Both the position numbers and the translations under genes were made by a program. Of a DNA stretch of 35,814 nt, positions 14,949 through 22,869 are shown piece by piece. Source of the stretch: Dehalococcoidales bacterium (lineage in GTDB: Bacteria; Chloroflexota; Dehalococcoidia; Dehalococcoidales; UBA5760); the NCBI GenBank assembly GCA_028716225.1, contig JAQUQE010000002.1:204613-240426 (forward strand). The letters are read 5' to 3'. The stretch's first letter is position 1, and each line of letters starts with the position of its first letter. The notes under the pieces are model-generated. The model was not told the DNA's origin. It did no database searches and worked only from the letters and a program-made list of their open reading frames with translations.

Positions 14949-15344
14949 GTGCAGTTCCATAACATCAGATTATTAGCAACAGTAAAGGGCTACAGTCATG
15001 TTATATGTACTAGCCAACCCCTTCGGTTAGCAGTTATTAGTCTCCTCTTGCCTGACTCTAATCTAGTCTGTTGGATCTCGAATTACACCCACTTCTTAAG
15101 AACGTATTTGAATGTATTTGTAAGCCACAAGTCTTTGTATGGTCGAAACTATGTAGATCCGTCAGTTCATGTACCAACTATTTGACGATCTGTTCAACAC
15201 GGGGGTAACTGGAAGACTCCAAGTCAGTTCTGATCACCTTTGGTCCACCATCGTGGATAAAAGGTAAAACTTGGCTTTTCGAGAAAACCTTTGCTTTGGA
15301 ATACTGACTAATGCACCTATAACATTCTAAGTTACTTCTAAACT
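14949..15344. other. Gene-poor gap between two convergent genes
   Basis: About 400 bases lie between the ends of the 1230-residue gene and brxA. An open frame beginning GTG at 14949 has no ribosome-binding site and no recognisable sequence, so I do not call it. The only structure I see is the second copy of the imperfect repeat (15228-15294), whose minus-strand frame at 15224-15307 encodes a short tail-like peptide without a start. No clear terminator hairpin with a T-run was found. Confidence 0.5.
15228..15294. repeat. Imperfect direct repeat, copy 2
   Basis: This 67-base copy matches 7760-7820, with the identical core AAAAGGTAAAAC at 15259-15270. Relative to copy 1 it has insertions of 4 and 2 bases, which keep the minus-strand reading frame. 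Both copies lie just beyond the 3' end of a leftward gene (helicase and brxA). Confidence 0.6.
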
Positions 15345-16100
15345 CTACTTCTGTTTAAGTATTACGAATTGCTCATTCAAACCATGATGAATGACTTGAA
15401 TTCGCCCGTGTTTTTCGAGGAGATTGGAGTGCACTGACGCAACTTTGAAAGGGAATAGAATTGGCGACTCTAACACCATCTTCAGAGATGAGCTATCATC
15501 TTCATTTATGCTCAATACACTTTCTATAAGCCAAGCAACCACCCCAGGCTCTGTCACACTTCGCACCTGCCCGGTTTCGTAAACCCCAAGACTGAGTCCT
15601 TCCCGTAAGACTCCCCATTCCACGAAGTTACGAAGGACATGCCTGGTGGCTCGACTCACTGTCTCGCGCTCTCCATACTTTTCCTTCAACCTGCGCTGAA
15701 CTTGTGATGCTGATGCTGTCCCTTGGAGTCTTAATAATCTGCCAACACTTTCGGCAACCATTCCAATGAATGGATAGGCGGCAATTGACATACCCCAATG
15801 TAGTATGATGTGCTCTTGAGTAGTCAGATGATTGAATAAAACTAATCCTCCCTTACGAAGAAATTCAACCTCAGCAGGTGCCCTGACCCATATTTTCTTA
15901 AGGATAGATATTGTTTTGCCACGACTTCCACGCTGTGCGTGGCTCCCCACAGAAAGTCTCTCACGCAGTAATTCCTCTAATGAGATGTCAATGGAATGTT
16001 TATCGAGTCCAGCCAAAACTAAGTTTGCCGTATACTCAAGCCACTCTAATTTGATTCGTTCGTTTATACCTATTTCCACTAAACGATTTGATTTCGTCAT
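15345..16100 (-). CDS. brxA: BrxA-like protein, last gene of the BREX operon
   Basis: This is a 251-residue protein at the end of the operon. Its start overlaps the pglZ stop as ATGA (16097-16100). The middle section (about 90-170) looks like winged-helix DNA-binding structure: HIILHWGMSIAAYPFIG, LRLQGTASASQVQRRLKEKYG and HVLRNFVEWGVLREG. BrxA (DUF1819) is a small DNA-binding protein found in several BREX types, and type 3 loci carry it together with brxF, brxC, pglXI, brxHII and pglZ. I assign it from size, helical content and position rather than a diagnostic motif. It is somewhat longer than the roughly 200 residues of type 1 BrxA. An unrelated accessory protein remains possible. Confidence 0.65.
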   Translation of the reverse strand: MTKSNRLVEIGINERIKLEWLEYTANLVLAGLDKHSIDISLEELLRERLSVGSHAQRGSRGKTISILKKIWVRAPAEVEFLRKGGLVLFNHLTTQEHIILHWGMSIAAYPFIGMVAESVGRLLRLQGTASASQVQRRLKEKYGERETVSRATRHVLRNFVEWGVLREGLSLGVYETGQVRSVTEPGVVAWLIESVLSINEDDSSSLKMVLESPILFPFKVASVHSNLLEKHGRIQVIHHGLNEQFVILKQK

Positions 16101-18094
16101 TCTATCCTCACCAAAGGCACAATCAGTTCTTCTACAGATATCCCTCCGTGGGCAATAGTCTTATGATTCTCCGTGATGAAAGCAAAGCGAGCAGGAGCAA
16201 TAAGAGGAACCAAGCTATCCGGGAGACCAATAGACGGCCACTCGATAGTTTCCGGGAATTGTTCCTTCACCCTCGAACGTAGAGCCGAATCAGGATATAT
16301 ACGTACTCGTTCGCCTCGTAACTCGGCTATTGATCCCTCTGAGGGACAGCCTAGCCCTTTAGCTTCAATGTTTCCGTGGTCAGAAGTTAAAACAAGACTA
16401 AAATTACTGGCTTTCAGCATATCAAATATATGTGCTAGGAACGCTTCATTCGCCCATTGTCGTATCAAGTTATGCATTCCGGCTGCGCCTAATTCCATTC
16501 CATGCATTATTCTGTCCACTTTTGTAACAACTAAACCCAACACTTTGACATTCGGATTAGCGGCTACTTCGTATAATTCGTCTATCTGATTGTCCTCGAG
16601 TATTTTGAAATATGAGATCTCATCGCTTGTTAACCCATTGTTCATCCAGAATTGGGTCCAGGAGGCAGATTCTCTGTCCGTTGAGCTTATACTTGATGGG
16701 AAGTAGATTGGCGCTTTCCCAGAAAATATGGCTTGTCTGGATATGGAGGTGATTGTTGGCAACCACGCAAAGCAGGCGCTTTCATTTAGTCGTAAATCAG
16801 GCAGTTGGGTCTGTAATGTATTTCGTATAACTATCCACTGGTCTATGGCAAGCCCATCAATAACAACAAGAGCTATCTTGTCGAGTTCTCCACTTTCTCG
16901 CTGTCTTGCCAAAGCTCGGGGAATGTGATGAACCATCACAGGAGGCACAGCAGGTTGGTTATGTAGACCGGAATACGCATTTTCGACCCAGCTAAGGAAA
17001 CTGGAATCGACTGTAGCCTGGAGCGTTAAAAATCTAGCAATAACTTCTTGTGGTTGCCCGCCGATTTCTACATCTAGCCACAGAGCGTTTAGTTCTCCCC
17101 ACAGATAGGCAAATCGTAGCCAATCCCGATATTTGCTTTCAATCGCTGGTATAGACGACTCTACTGACTCCAATAATCGGTTCAAGCGTTTAAGTCGGTT
17201 AGCTTTAGGGTCGCTTATAATTCCAGCAGTGACCCAAGTTCCGGCAAAATTAAATGATTCCGGAGGCTCAACAGGATGCAACAAGCCTTCTCCGAACATA
17301 TTATCTATGTAGATACGAATATCGGCATCGTCAAAAGGCAGTTTTACCGGACCCGAATATCTCAGATCATATGAACGTAAACCCGGTTCTCCGGAATCCG
17401 ACTGTGATATAGCCAACTGATCTAGGAATATCGGCCACCTTTCCTGAAGAAAAGAAAGAAATGCATACCTGTCGGAAACGATCTCCTCGAGCGGCCACTC
17501 GCTGAATTTATCGTTTTGACGAAGGACTTGAATGAGACGTTGATCTAGGATAGCATTAAGGCACTGGTTCCGATAATGTCGTCGAAGTAGCAACCTGAGC
17601 AAGTCTGCAGAAGTTCCGACAGACTCTGGAGCGATTCCAAAGACGTGACGTAATATAAAATCCTTGGTTGCATTATCGCCTAGTCTTACTGGTCTCAGTT
17701 GTTCTTGGGCCTTAGATAACGCGTCGAAGTCACTCAACTCCAGGGCTGCAACTATAGGGTAGCTGAGATTCGGGAAAACGTCGACAAGGCTAGTCGAAAA
17801 CAAACGTGTTCCGTGCATTAAATCAAAGGGTATTAAGTTTGGCTCTCTCGTTTTAAAATGTACAACTACAGAAGAGTCAGTGTTTTCACCACGGTCCCAT
17901 TTAGAGCGAAATCTGGATTCGTAAACGTACCTAAACGAGACGTTATCTTCCAAGACAAGTAGTTCGAAGCCTCGAGCGTGAATTACTTTCATTATTTGTT
18001 CTTCTAGGAGTAGACCATCGGGATCCAGAGCCACGGTTACACGCGTGGTTTGGGGAGAGAATTCGTCTAGGATTCGCTTGCGCCAATCACTCAC
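16097..18094 (-). CDS. pglZ: PglZ-family protein (BREX type 3)
   Basis: This is a 665-residue protein with the alkaline-phosphatase-like PglZ domain in its C-terminal half. Asp413 is in VVIDGLAIDQW, Thr447/Thr449/Ser452 in LPTITSISRQAIFSG, Asp527/His531 in VTKVDRIMH, Asp572-His573 in LTSDHGN, and HGGISVEELIVPL is at 649-661. These fit the metal-binding framework of the superfamily. PglZ is the hallmark protein of BREX systems and is needed for both methylation and phage exclusion in studied cases. The start is a GTG with GGAGG upstream, overlapping the brxHII stop by 8 bases. The N-terminal 380 residues are helical and probably serve complex assembly. Confidence 0.9.
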   Translation of the reverse strand: MSDWRKRILDEFSPQTTRVTVALDPDGLLLEEQIMKVIHARGFELLVLEDNVSFRYVYESRFRSKWDRGENTDSSVVVHFKTREPNLIPFDLMHGTRLFSTSLVDVFPNLSYPIVAALELSDFDALSKAQEQLRPVRLGDNATKDFILRHVFGIAPESVGTSADLLRLLLRRHYRNQCLNAILDQRLIQVLRQNDKFSEWPLEEIVSDRYAFLSFLQERWPIFLDQLAISQSDSGEPGLRSYDLRYSGPVKLPFDDADIRIYIDNMFGEGLLHPVEPPESFNFAGTWVTAGIISDPKANRLKRLNRLLESVESSIPAIESKYRDWLRFAYLWGELNALWLDVEIGGQPQEVIARFLTLQATVDSSFLSWVENAYSGLHNQPAVPPVMVHHIPRALARQRESGELDKIALVVIDGLAIDQWIVIRNTLQTQLPDLRLNESACFAWLPTITSISRQAIFSGKAPIYFPSSISSTDRESASWTQFWMNNGLTSDEISYFKILEDNQIDELYEVAANPNVKVLGLVVTKVDRIMHGMELGAAGMHNLIRQWANEAFLAHIFDMLKASNFSLVLTSDHGNIEAKGLGCPSEGSIAELRGERVRIYPDSALRSRVKEQFPETIEWPSIGLPDSLVPLIAPARFAFITENHKTIAHGGISVEELIVPLVRIE

Positions 18095-20888
18095 CGGATT
18101 GACCTCCCTCTACGCGCAGTATTAATACTGGGACTATCTCAGGATTTATTTGAGTGTTTCTATCAAACTGCTTGTGCCAGAGACGCTCTTCTTTCTCTAA
18201 CTCGGTAAGCCTATGATTGCGCACTGCAGGTAATCCGATGCGCTGGATGGCTCGTCGTCGTGCAGCGAAAGCGTACTGAATCTTCTTTTCCTCTTTGACT
18301 GAGCGGGCATTAAGTGAAGCTACTGATTCCTCATAGACGTCCTTGCCATAGGTTTCTGCATTTTCCATTGTCTCCTGGAACGCCAGATTGCTTTCTTCTA
18401 TCGTGCAGTAACCTTTCGTGACAACATCGTCTGATAGCATAAGGTCCCAGATGCGGCGGGCTGTTGGTAATAATACTCTTCCGTCATCGTGCATGAACAA
18501 TGCTATTATTCGTTTCTGTGACCAATCTTGCATAGAAACGTTGATCTGTAATAAGCACCATATTCCATTGAGGTCTCTTTGAAGACTAGGTACACTAACA
18601 AATGGGATGGGCTGTCCGGCTACCGCCCTTGGAAGCTTCATAACTAGGTCGCGAATACGCCGGTCCTCTAAGGTCAGATGCCGCTCGGCTGGCATTATTA
18701 TGGTTTCCTTGGTGACGAATACGCCTTCATAACAAACTCCATCTGGCCATATAATAGTCCAGCCAGTTTTCTTCTGTTCTGTAGATCCACCTTGAGCCCG
18801 TACATAACTTGTAGTCATACGTTCGATCCAATGTGGTAAGGGATGCTCTAAGACTTGCTTAGTATCTTTAAGGCTGAGTTCCGCTGTTGAGTTGAGAAGC
18901 GAACGATTGATTCGCCATTCATGGGCTTGAGCCTGGACTTGGGCAACTGCACTTTCTACCGTTGATTCGATGGTCTCAGGATGTAATATCGCTTCCACGT
19001 ACAAGTTATCGAATATTTTCTCTGCTTCAGCTGAATCCAGAATATCTGCTGTCTTGTCAACTCCGAACTCTTTAAGGATTACAGCTAACTTTTGTTCGAG
19101 GACTTCGAGTATTCGATGTTCAACCGAATCTTCAAGAACAAGATTAATGGCTCGGACAATGTGCTCTTGTCCAATCCGGTCAACGCGACCAATTCTTTGC
19201 TCCAGTCGCATCGGGTTCCAAGGAATATCGTAGTTAATTACAATGTGGCAAAATTGGAGATTCAAACCTTCGCCTCCAGCGTCGGTAGAAATTAGGATAC
19301 GAGTGCTCTTGGCAAAGTCTTCCTGAACCTGTACACGCTGGTCTATGTCCAAGGAACCATTCAGGCAGACAACTGAAAAACCTCGTTCTGCCAAGAAGTC
19401 TTTAAGCATCTCCTGAGTCGGCACGAACTCCGTGAAAATAAGTATCTTTAAATCTGGCTCACCTTCTTCCTGCTGTAACTTGTAGATCCAATCAAGGAGA
19501 GCTTCGGCTTTAGCGTCTGGCCCAGTTTCGCCACAACGTTTGGCAGTGTCCAGGAGCAAATTGACTTGAGCCTTTTCGTTTTTCAGAGCCATCAAACGGC
19601 CTTTGAGTACCGCTTCTAACTGTTCCTGCCCATCCATATCTGTCCAATCTGTATCCAGGTTAGATGGGAAGAGCAGGAGCTGTTCTTCGGGAGCTTCTAA
19701 GACTTCCGCACGCCGTTCGAGGGTGGTACATATGGCTCTGGTACTAGAGACAACAAGTCGTTGCATGAGAATCATCAGAAAACCAATGTAACTTCGCTTT
19801 TCGCGCATTGCCTGATTATAACCATTACGGACGTAATCTGTGACGGCATCGTAAAGTAACCGTTGCTTCTGGTGTTTCTCCTGCCAGGATGCCGGCTCTA
19901 GCTGGGTGCGTCGCGGCTTAAAAAGTGGTTTGCCCTCGATATCTATGGCCCGCCGTTTCTCTGTCCTGATTACATAGGGCTGCACTCTGTCTCGGCTGAT
20001 GCTGTTCGTCCCAGGGAACTGTTCTTTATCCAGAAGTGAGAGAACGCGCTGAAAAGAATCAGTTTTTCCCTGATGGGGAGTTGCAGAGAGTAATAATAAG
20101 TATGGTGTAGCTTCAGCTAGACCTTGTCCAAGTCTATAACGAGCGACCTGATCGGTACTTCCTCCTAATCGATGTGCCTCATCTACAATAACTAGGTCCC
20201 ACCCAGCCGATATAAGATCTTCAAAACGCCCCTTATTGTATTCGTCAACCTTTTTTTGAAGCCAGCCACGACGAATATCAAGAGGTTTTACAGAATCCAT
20301 GGGGCAGATTAATTGGTTGGAATGGCGCCATATGTTTGCTTCACCCGTTGCCTTGTGGTAGAGATGAATGTCACCGGGTATGACCACCTGGAATTCCTCT
20401 CCGAAACGGTTGTGCATCTCCGTAGCCCATTGAGTAACCAGGCCTTTGGGTACAACAATTAGGGTACGATTTACAAGTCCACGCAACTTGAGCTCTCGCA
20501 TGATAAGTCCCGCTTCGATGGTTTTACCCAAACCTACTTCATCAGCGAGTAGGTACCGGATGCTATCACCAGAAATAGCTCGATATAGAGTCTGGATCTG
20601 GTGCGGAAGCGGGATGATAGAGGATACTAGAGGAGCCAGTAACACATCCTGAGTTAGTGCTTCAGCAATACGTGCTGCAGCCGAGACGTAGGCAACGTAA
20701 TCTGTTGAACATGTCCTGGCTTCTATTGCTGGCAATAACCTACTTGCGGGGATGCGAACCACTTTATCCTGTTGCGGAAGCCAGATGCGGCAAAAAGAGT
20801 CTCCCCAGAGGGTCTGTGTCTCGATGATCTTACACAGTTCATTGTGATCAACACTATAATACCAATTATCGTCATGCATTGGGTTCAT
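18087..20888 (-). CDS. brxHII: BrxHII-like SNF2-type helicase (BREX type 3)
   Basis: This is a 933-residue superfamily 2 helicase/translocase. Motif I is DEVGLGKT (115-122), preceded by the Q-like LPHQIQTLYRA. Motif II is DEAH (235-238) and motif III is LLLSATPHQGKTD. The C-terminal helicase half has GGEGLNLQFCHIVINYD and QRIGRVDRIGQ. This matches the DEVGLGKT/DEAH SNF2-like subgroup used in BREX type 3 and DISARM. Its ATG overlaps the stop of the preceding GmrSD-like gene (TAATG). It probably moves on DNA to help discriminate or block phage replication. A general bacterial SNF2 helicase would look similar, but the operon position favours BrxHII. Confidence 0.88.
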   Translation of the reverse strand: MNPMHDDNWYYSVDHNELCKIIETQTLWGDSFCRIWLPQQDKVVRIPASRLLPAIEARTCSTDYVAYVSAAARIAEALTQDVLLAPLVSSIIPLPHQIQTLYRAISGDSIRYLLADEVGLGKTIEAGLIMRELKLRGLVNRTLIVVPKGLVTQWATEMHNRFGEEFQVVIPGDIHLYHKATGEANIWRHSNQLICPMDSVKPLDIRRGWLQKKVDEYNKGRFEDLISAGWDLVIVDEAHRLGGSTDQVARYRLGQGLAEATPYLLLLSATPHQGKTDSFQRVLSLLDKEQFPGTNSISRDRVQPYVIRTEKRRAIDIEGKPLFKPRRTQLEPASWQEKHQKQRLLYDAVTDYVRNGYNQAMREKRSYIGFLMILMQRLVVSSTRAICTTLERRAEVLEAPEEQLLLFPSNLDTDWTDMDGQEQLEAVLKGRLMALKNEKAQVNLLLDTAKRCGETGPDAKAEALLDWIYKLQQEEGEPDLKILIFTEFVPTQEMLKDFLAERGFSVVCLNGSLDIDQRVQVQEDFAKSTRILISTDAGGEGLNLQFCHIVINYDIPWNPMRLEQRIGRVDRIGQEHIVRAINLVLEDSVEHRILEVLEQKLAVILKEFGVDKTADILDSAEAEKIFDNLYVEAILHPETIESTVESAVAQVQAQAHEWRINRSLLNSTAELSLKDTKQVLEHPLPHWIERMTTSYVRAQGGSTEQKKTGWTIIWPDGVCYEGVFVTKETIIMPAERHLTLEDRRIRDLVMKLPRAVAGQPIPFVSVPSLQRDLNGIWCLLQINVSMQDWSQKRIIALFMHDDGRVLLPTARRIWDLMLSDDVVTKGYCTIEESNLAFQETMENAETYGKDVYEESVASLNARSVKEEKKIQYAFAARRRAIQRIGLPAVRNHRLTELEKEERLWHKQFDRNTQINPEIVPVLILRVEGGQSGE

Positions 20889-22867
20889 TAGTTTTCAAAA
20901 CACCAGAGTTTTTTAATGGCGTTGAACGTGAGCCTCTGTCTTGACTCAATTTGCGTTCTTGGGAAGGCACCGCTAGCATTAGGTTGAATAACTTCTACAC
21001 GCAAATCATCAGGTAGTCTGTTTTTATCCACCTCGGGAAGATGGCCAACAAGTAACTCATTCCAAATGAAATTGCTTTTCTTGTAAGTTTCGATTTTATC
21101 CCGATAAATCTCATTATTACTACTCAGGTTTTGAAGATCCTTAAGAAGAAGCACCATTCCGAGTCTATTACGCTCTATGTTGAATGTATGTTCATCGAAA
21201 CCTTGATCTCCATCCGTGAATTGAGCCATATTCGGCTCATTGTATGCATATATATGCTCAAGATGAAGACCGTACCTACGACGAGTTGTTTTGTTAAAGC
21301 GATCTTCCAACTGCTCTAATCCCGTACCTACATAAGTAGGCTTATCGAGAAGTTGCCAGAGATATCTGTCAATTCGCATGAGCACATATTTGCTATAATT
21401 CGTCCAGTTGTTGCTTACACCCTTGAACCGCTCGTAGGTAAAAATATCTTCTACACATTTGATATCACCCTTCCGAACAATTTCTCTTTCTTCGAGAATG
21501 CTGATCAATGTAGAATTAAATATGGTCGCGATCTGAGTTAAAGATTTATTTCTGATCTCTTTGTTGAGGGGATAAATAACTCTCTGAAAACTGTTGCTTT
21601 CATAGGCGCCTAGAAGGCGTGTAACCGAATGTAGCTGGTCAAATTTCTTGGCTATTCCAGAGATTTTAGATTCTTTGTCAGCATCGTTTTCCTCTAGGCC
21701 GGATAAGATCAGCAAATATTGCTGATTCTGGTCGAGAAGTTTGTTATATAGAAGATATTCGTTATCATAGCTTGTACGTAGCCACAAATACATCTTGGCG
21801 AAATATTGAATGTCTCTAACAATGCGGGAATATAAAAGCTGCGGGTCATTGAAATCTTTGAAGTATTTTCTTATCTGTCCATTTCTGTAGACCTCATAGT
21901 GGTAAGCTCCCTCAAATTTCTCATATTCATCTTCAGTATCAGCAAACTTGGCTCGGAAGAACGTCCGGAAAAATAAGTCGAGGTCGAGCTTTGACTCAGT
22001 GCTGTTTTTTAGTTCAGCGTTGAAATAGCTGTTTTGCAATTCAGTCCAGACTGTGTTTGCATGTTCCTTCTGGTTTGCTGGCAAATTACCGATTAGCTTA
22101 CCTTTAAGAATCTCGTATGGTTTGAGCCCGAGTCCACGGTCATTCACCACCTCAAATATCATTGCCACATTCTTCTGTTTCTCTATTTTAATTTCCACTA
22201 TTGAAATGCGATCCAGCAGGTAGGCAATGTAATATGTTAGTTTAACGACATCGTAACGCCCAGGTTCACCCTCGCTCATGAAGTAATTATCGTAGTACTG
22301 ACTGATTATTTCGTAATTCTCTTTGATTCTTTTTTGTGTTTCATCAACGGGTTTAATGTCCGGACCTTCCAGTAATTGCCGGAAAGTCGATTCCCTGTTT
22401 TCATTGAATATCTTAAAACGTTTCGCCTCCCCAAAATCATCACTTTCAAAAATAAGCTTTTCCAGAGTTTGGCTGCTGAAAGTCTTAACAGTATAAAGGT
22501 GATCTGACTCAATGGTTTTGAGTATCTTATGTAGCTTAATAAGTACCAACAGTAGAGTCGTAAGACGTTGTTGTCCATCTACTATCGAAGTGTTTGTAGG
22601 CGTACTATGGGTAAGGTATGTGTTTAGAAAATACGGCTCAAATCGTTCCTGAACCTCAGCCTGAATCTGTTTAGGCTCGGTATTTGTGCGTTGGTTGATT
22701 CCAAATTGGACTTCGATGTCATTGAGAAGCGTCTTTACATTGTCTGGAGTCCATTTGTATTCGCGTTGATAGATATCGATGAAGTAAGCTTTTGCGGTAT
22801 TGAAAACACTGCGCAGAAACTGGTCATTAGGAGTTATAACACTTCGAACCGTCGCTTCTTCTGGCAT
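20888..22867 (-). CDS. GmrSD-like protein (DUF262 plus DUF1524 HNH), inserted in the BREX operon
   Basis: This is a 659-residue protein. The N-terminal DUF262/ParB-like nucleotide-binding domain has IYQREYKW (32-39) and VDGQQRLTTL (96-105). NDRGLGLKPYEILKGKLIG follows in the middle. The C-terminal DUF1524 section has the HNH-type LHLEHIYAYN and NIERNRLGMVLLLKDLQN. This is the layout of single-chain GmrSD type IV restriction enzymes, which use nucleotides to cut DNA carrying modified bases. A comparable enzyme, BrxU, accompanies a BREX system in Escherichia fergusonii. Here it follows pglXI by 2 bases, with GGAGG upstream, and overlaps brxHII, so it is expressed with BREX. It would cover phages whose modified DNA escapes BREX. 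Specificity cannot be read from the sequence. Confidence 0.88.
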   Translation of the reverse strand: MPEEATVRSVITPNDQFLRSVFNTAKAYFIDIYQREYKWTPDNVKTLLNDIEVQFGINQRTNTEPKQIQAEVQERFEPYFLNTYLTHSTPTNTSIVDGQQRLTTLLLVLIKLHKILKTIESDHLYTVKTFSSQTLEKLIFESDDFGEAKRFKIFNENRESTFRQLLEGPDIKPVDETQKRIKENYEIISQYYDNYFMSEGEPGRYDVVKLTYYIAYLLDRISIVEIKIEKQKNVAMIFEVVNDRGLGLKPYEILKGKLIGNLPANQKEHANTVWTELQNSYFNAELKNSTESKLDLDLFFRTFFRAKFADTEDEYEKFEGAYHYEVYRNGQIRKYFKDFNDPQLLYSRIVRDIQYFAKMYLWLRTSYDNEYLLYNKLLDQNQQYLLILSGLEENDADKESKISGIAKKFDQLHSVTRLLGAYESNSFQRVIYPLNKEIRNKSLTQIATIFNSTLISILEEREIVRKGDIKCVEDIFTYERFKGVSNNWTNYSKYVLMRIDRYLWQLLDKPTYVGTGLEQLEDRFNKTTRRRYGLHLEHIYAYNEPNMAQFTDGDQGFDEHTFNIERNRLGMVLLLKDLQNLSSNNEIYRDKIETYKKSNFIWNELLVGHLPEVDKNRLPDDLRVEVIQPNASGAFPRTQIESRQRLTFNAIKKLWCFEN

Positions 22868-22869
22868 AC

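Noticed and set aside
14949-15185. 78-codon frame directly after the 1230-residue gene
   Set aside because: GTG start without a ribosome-binding site and no recognisable protein features.
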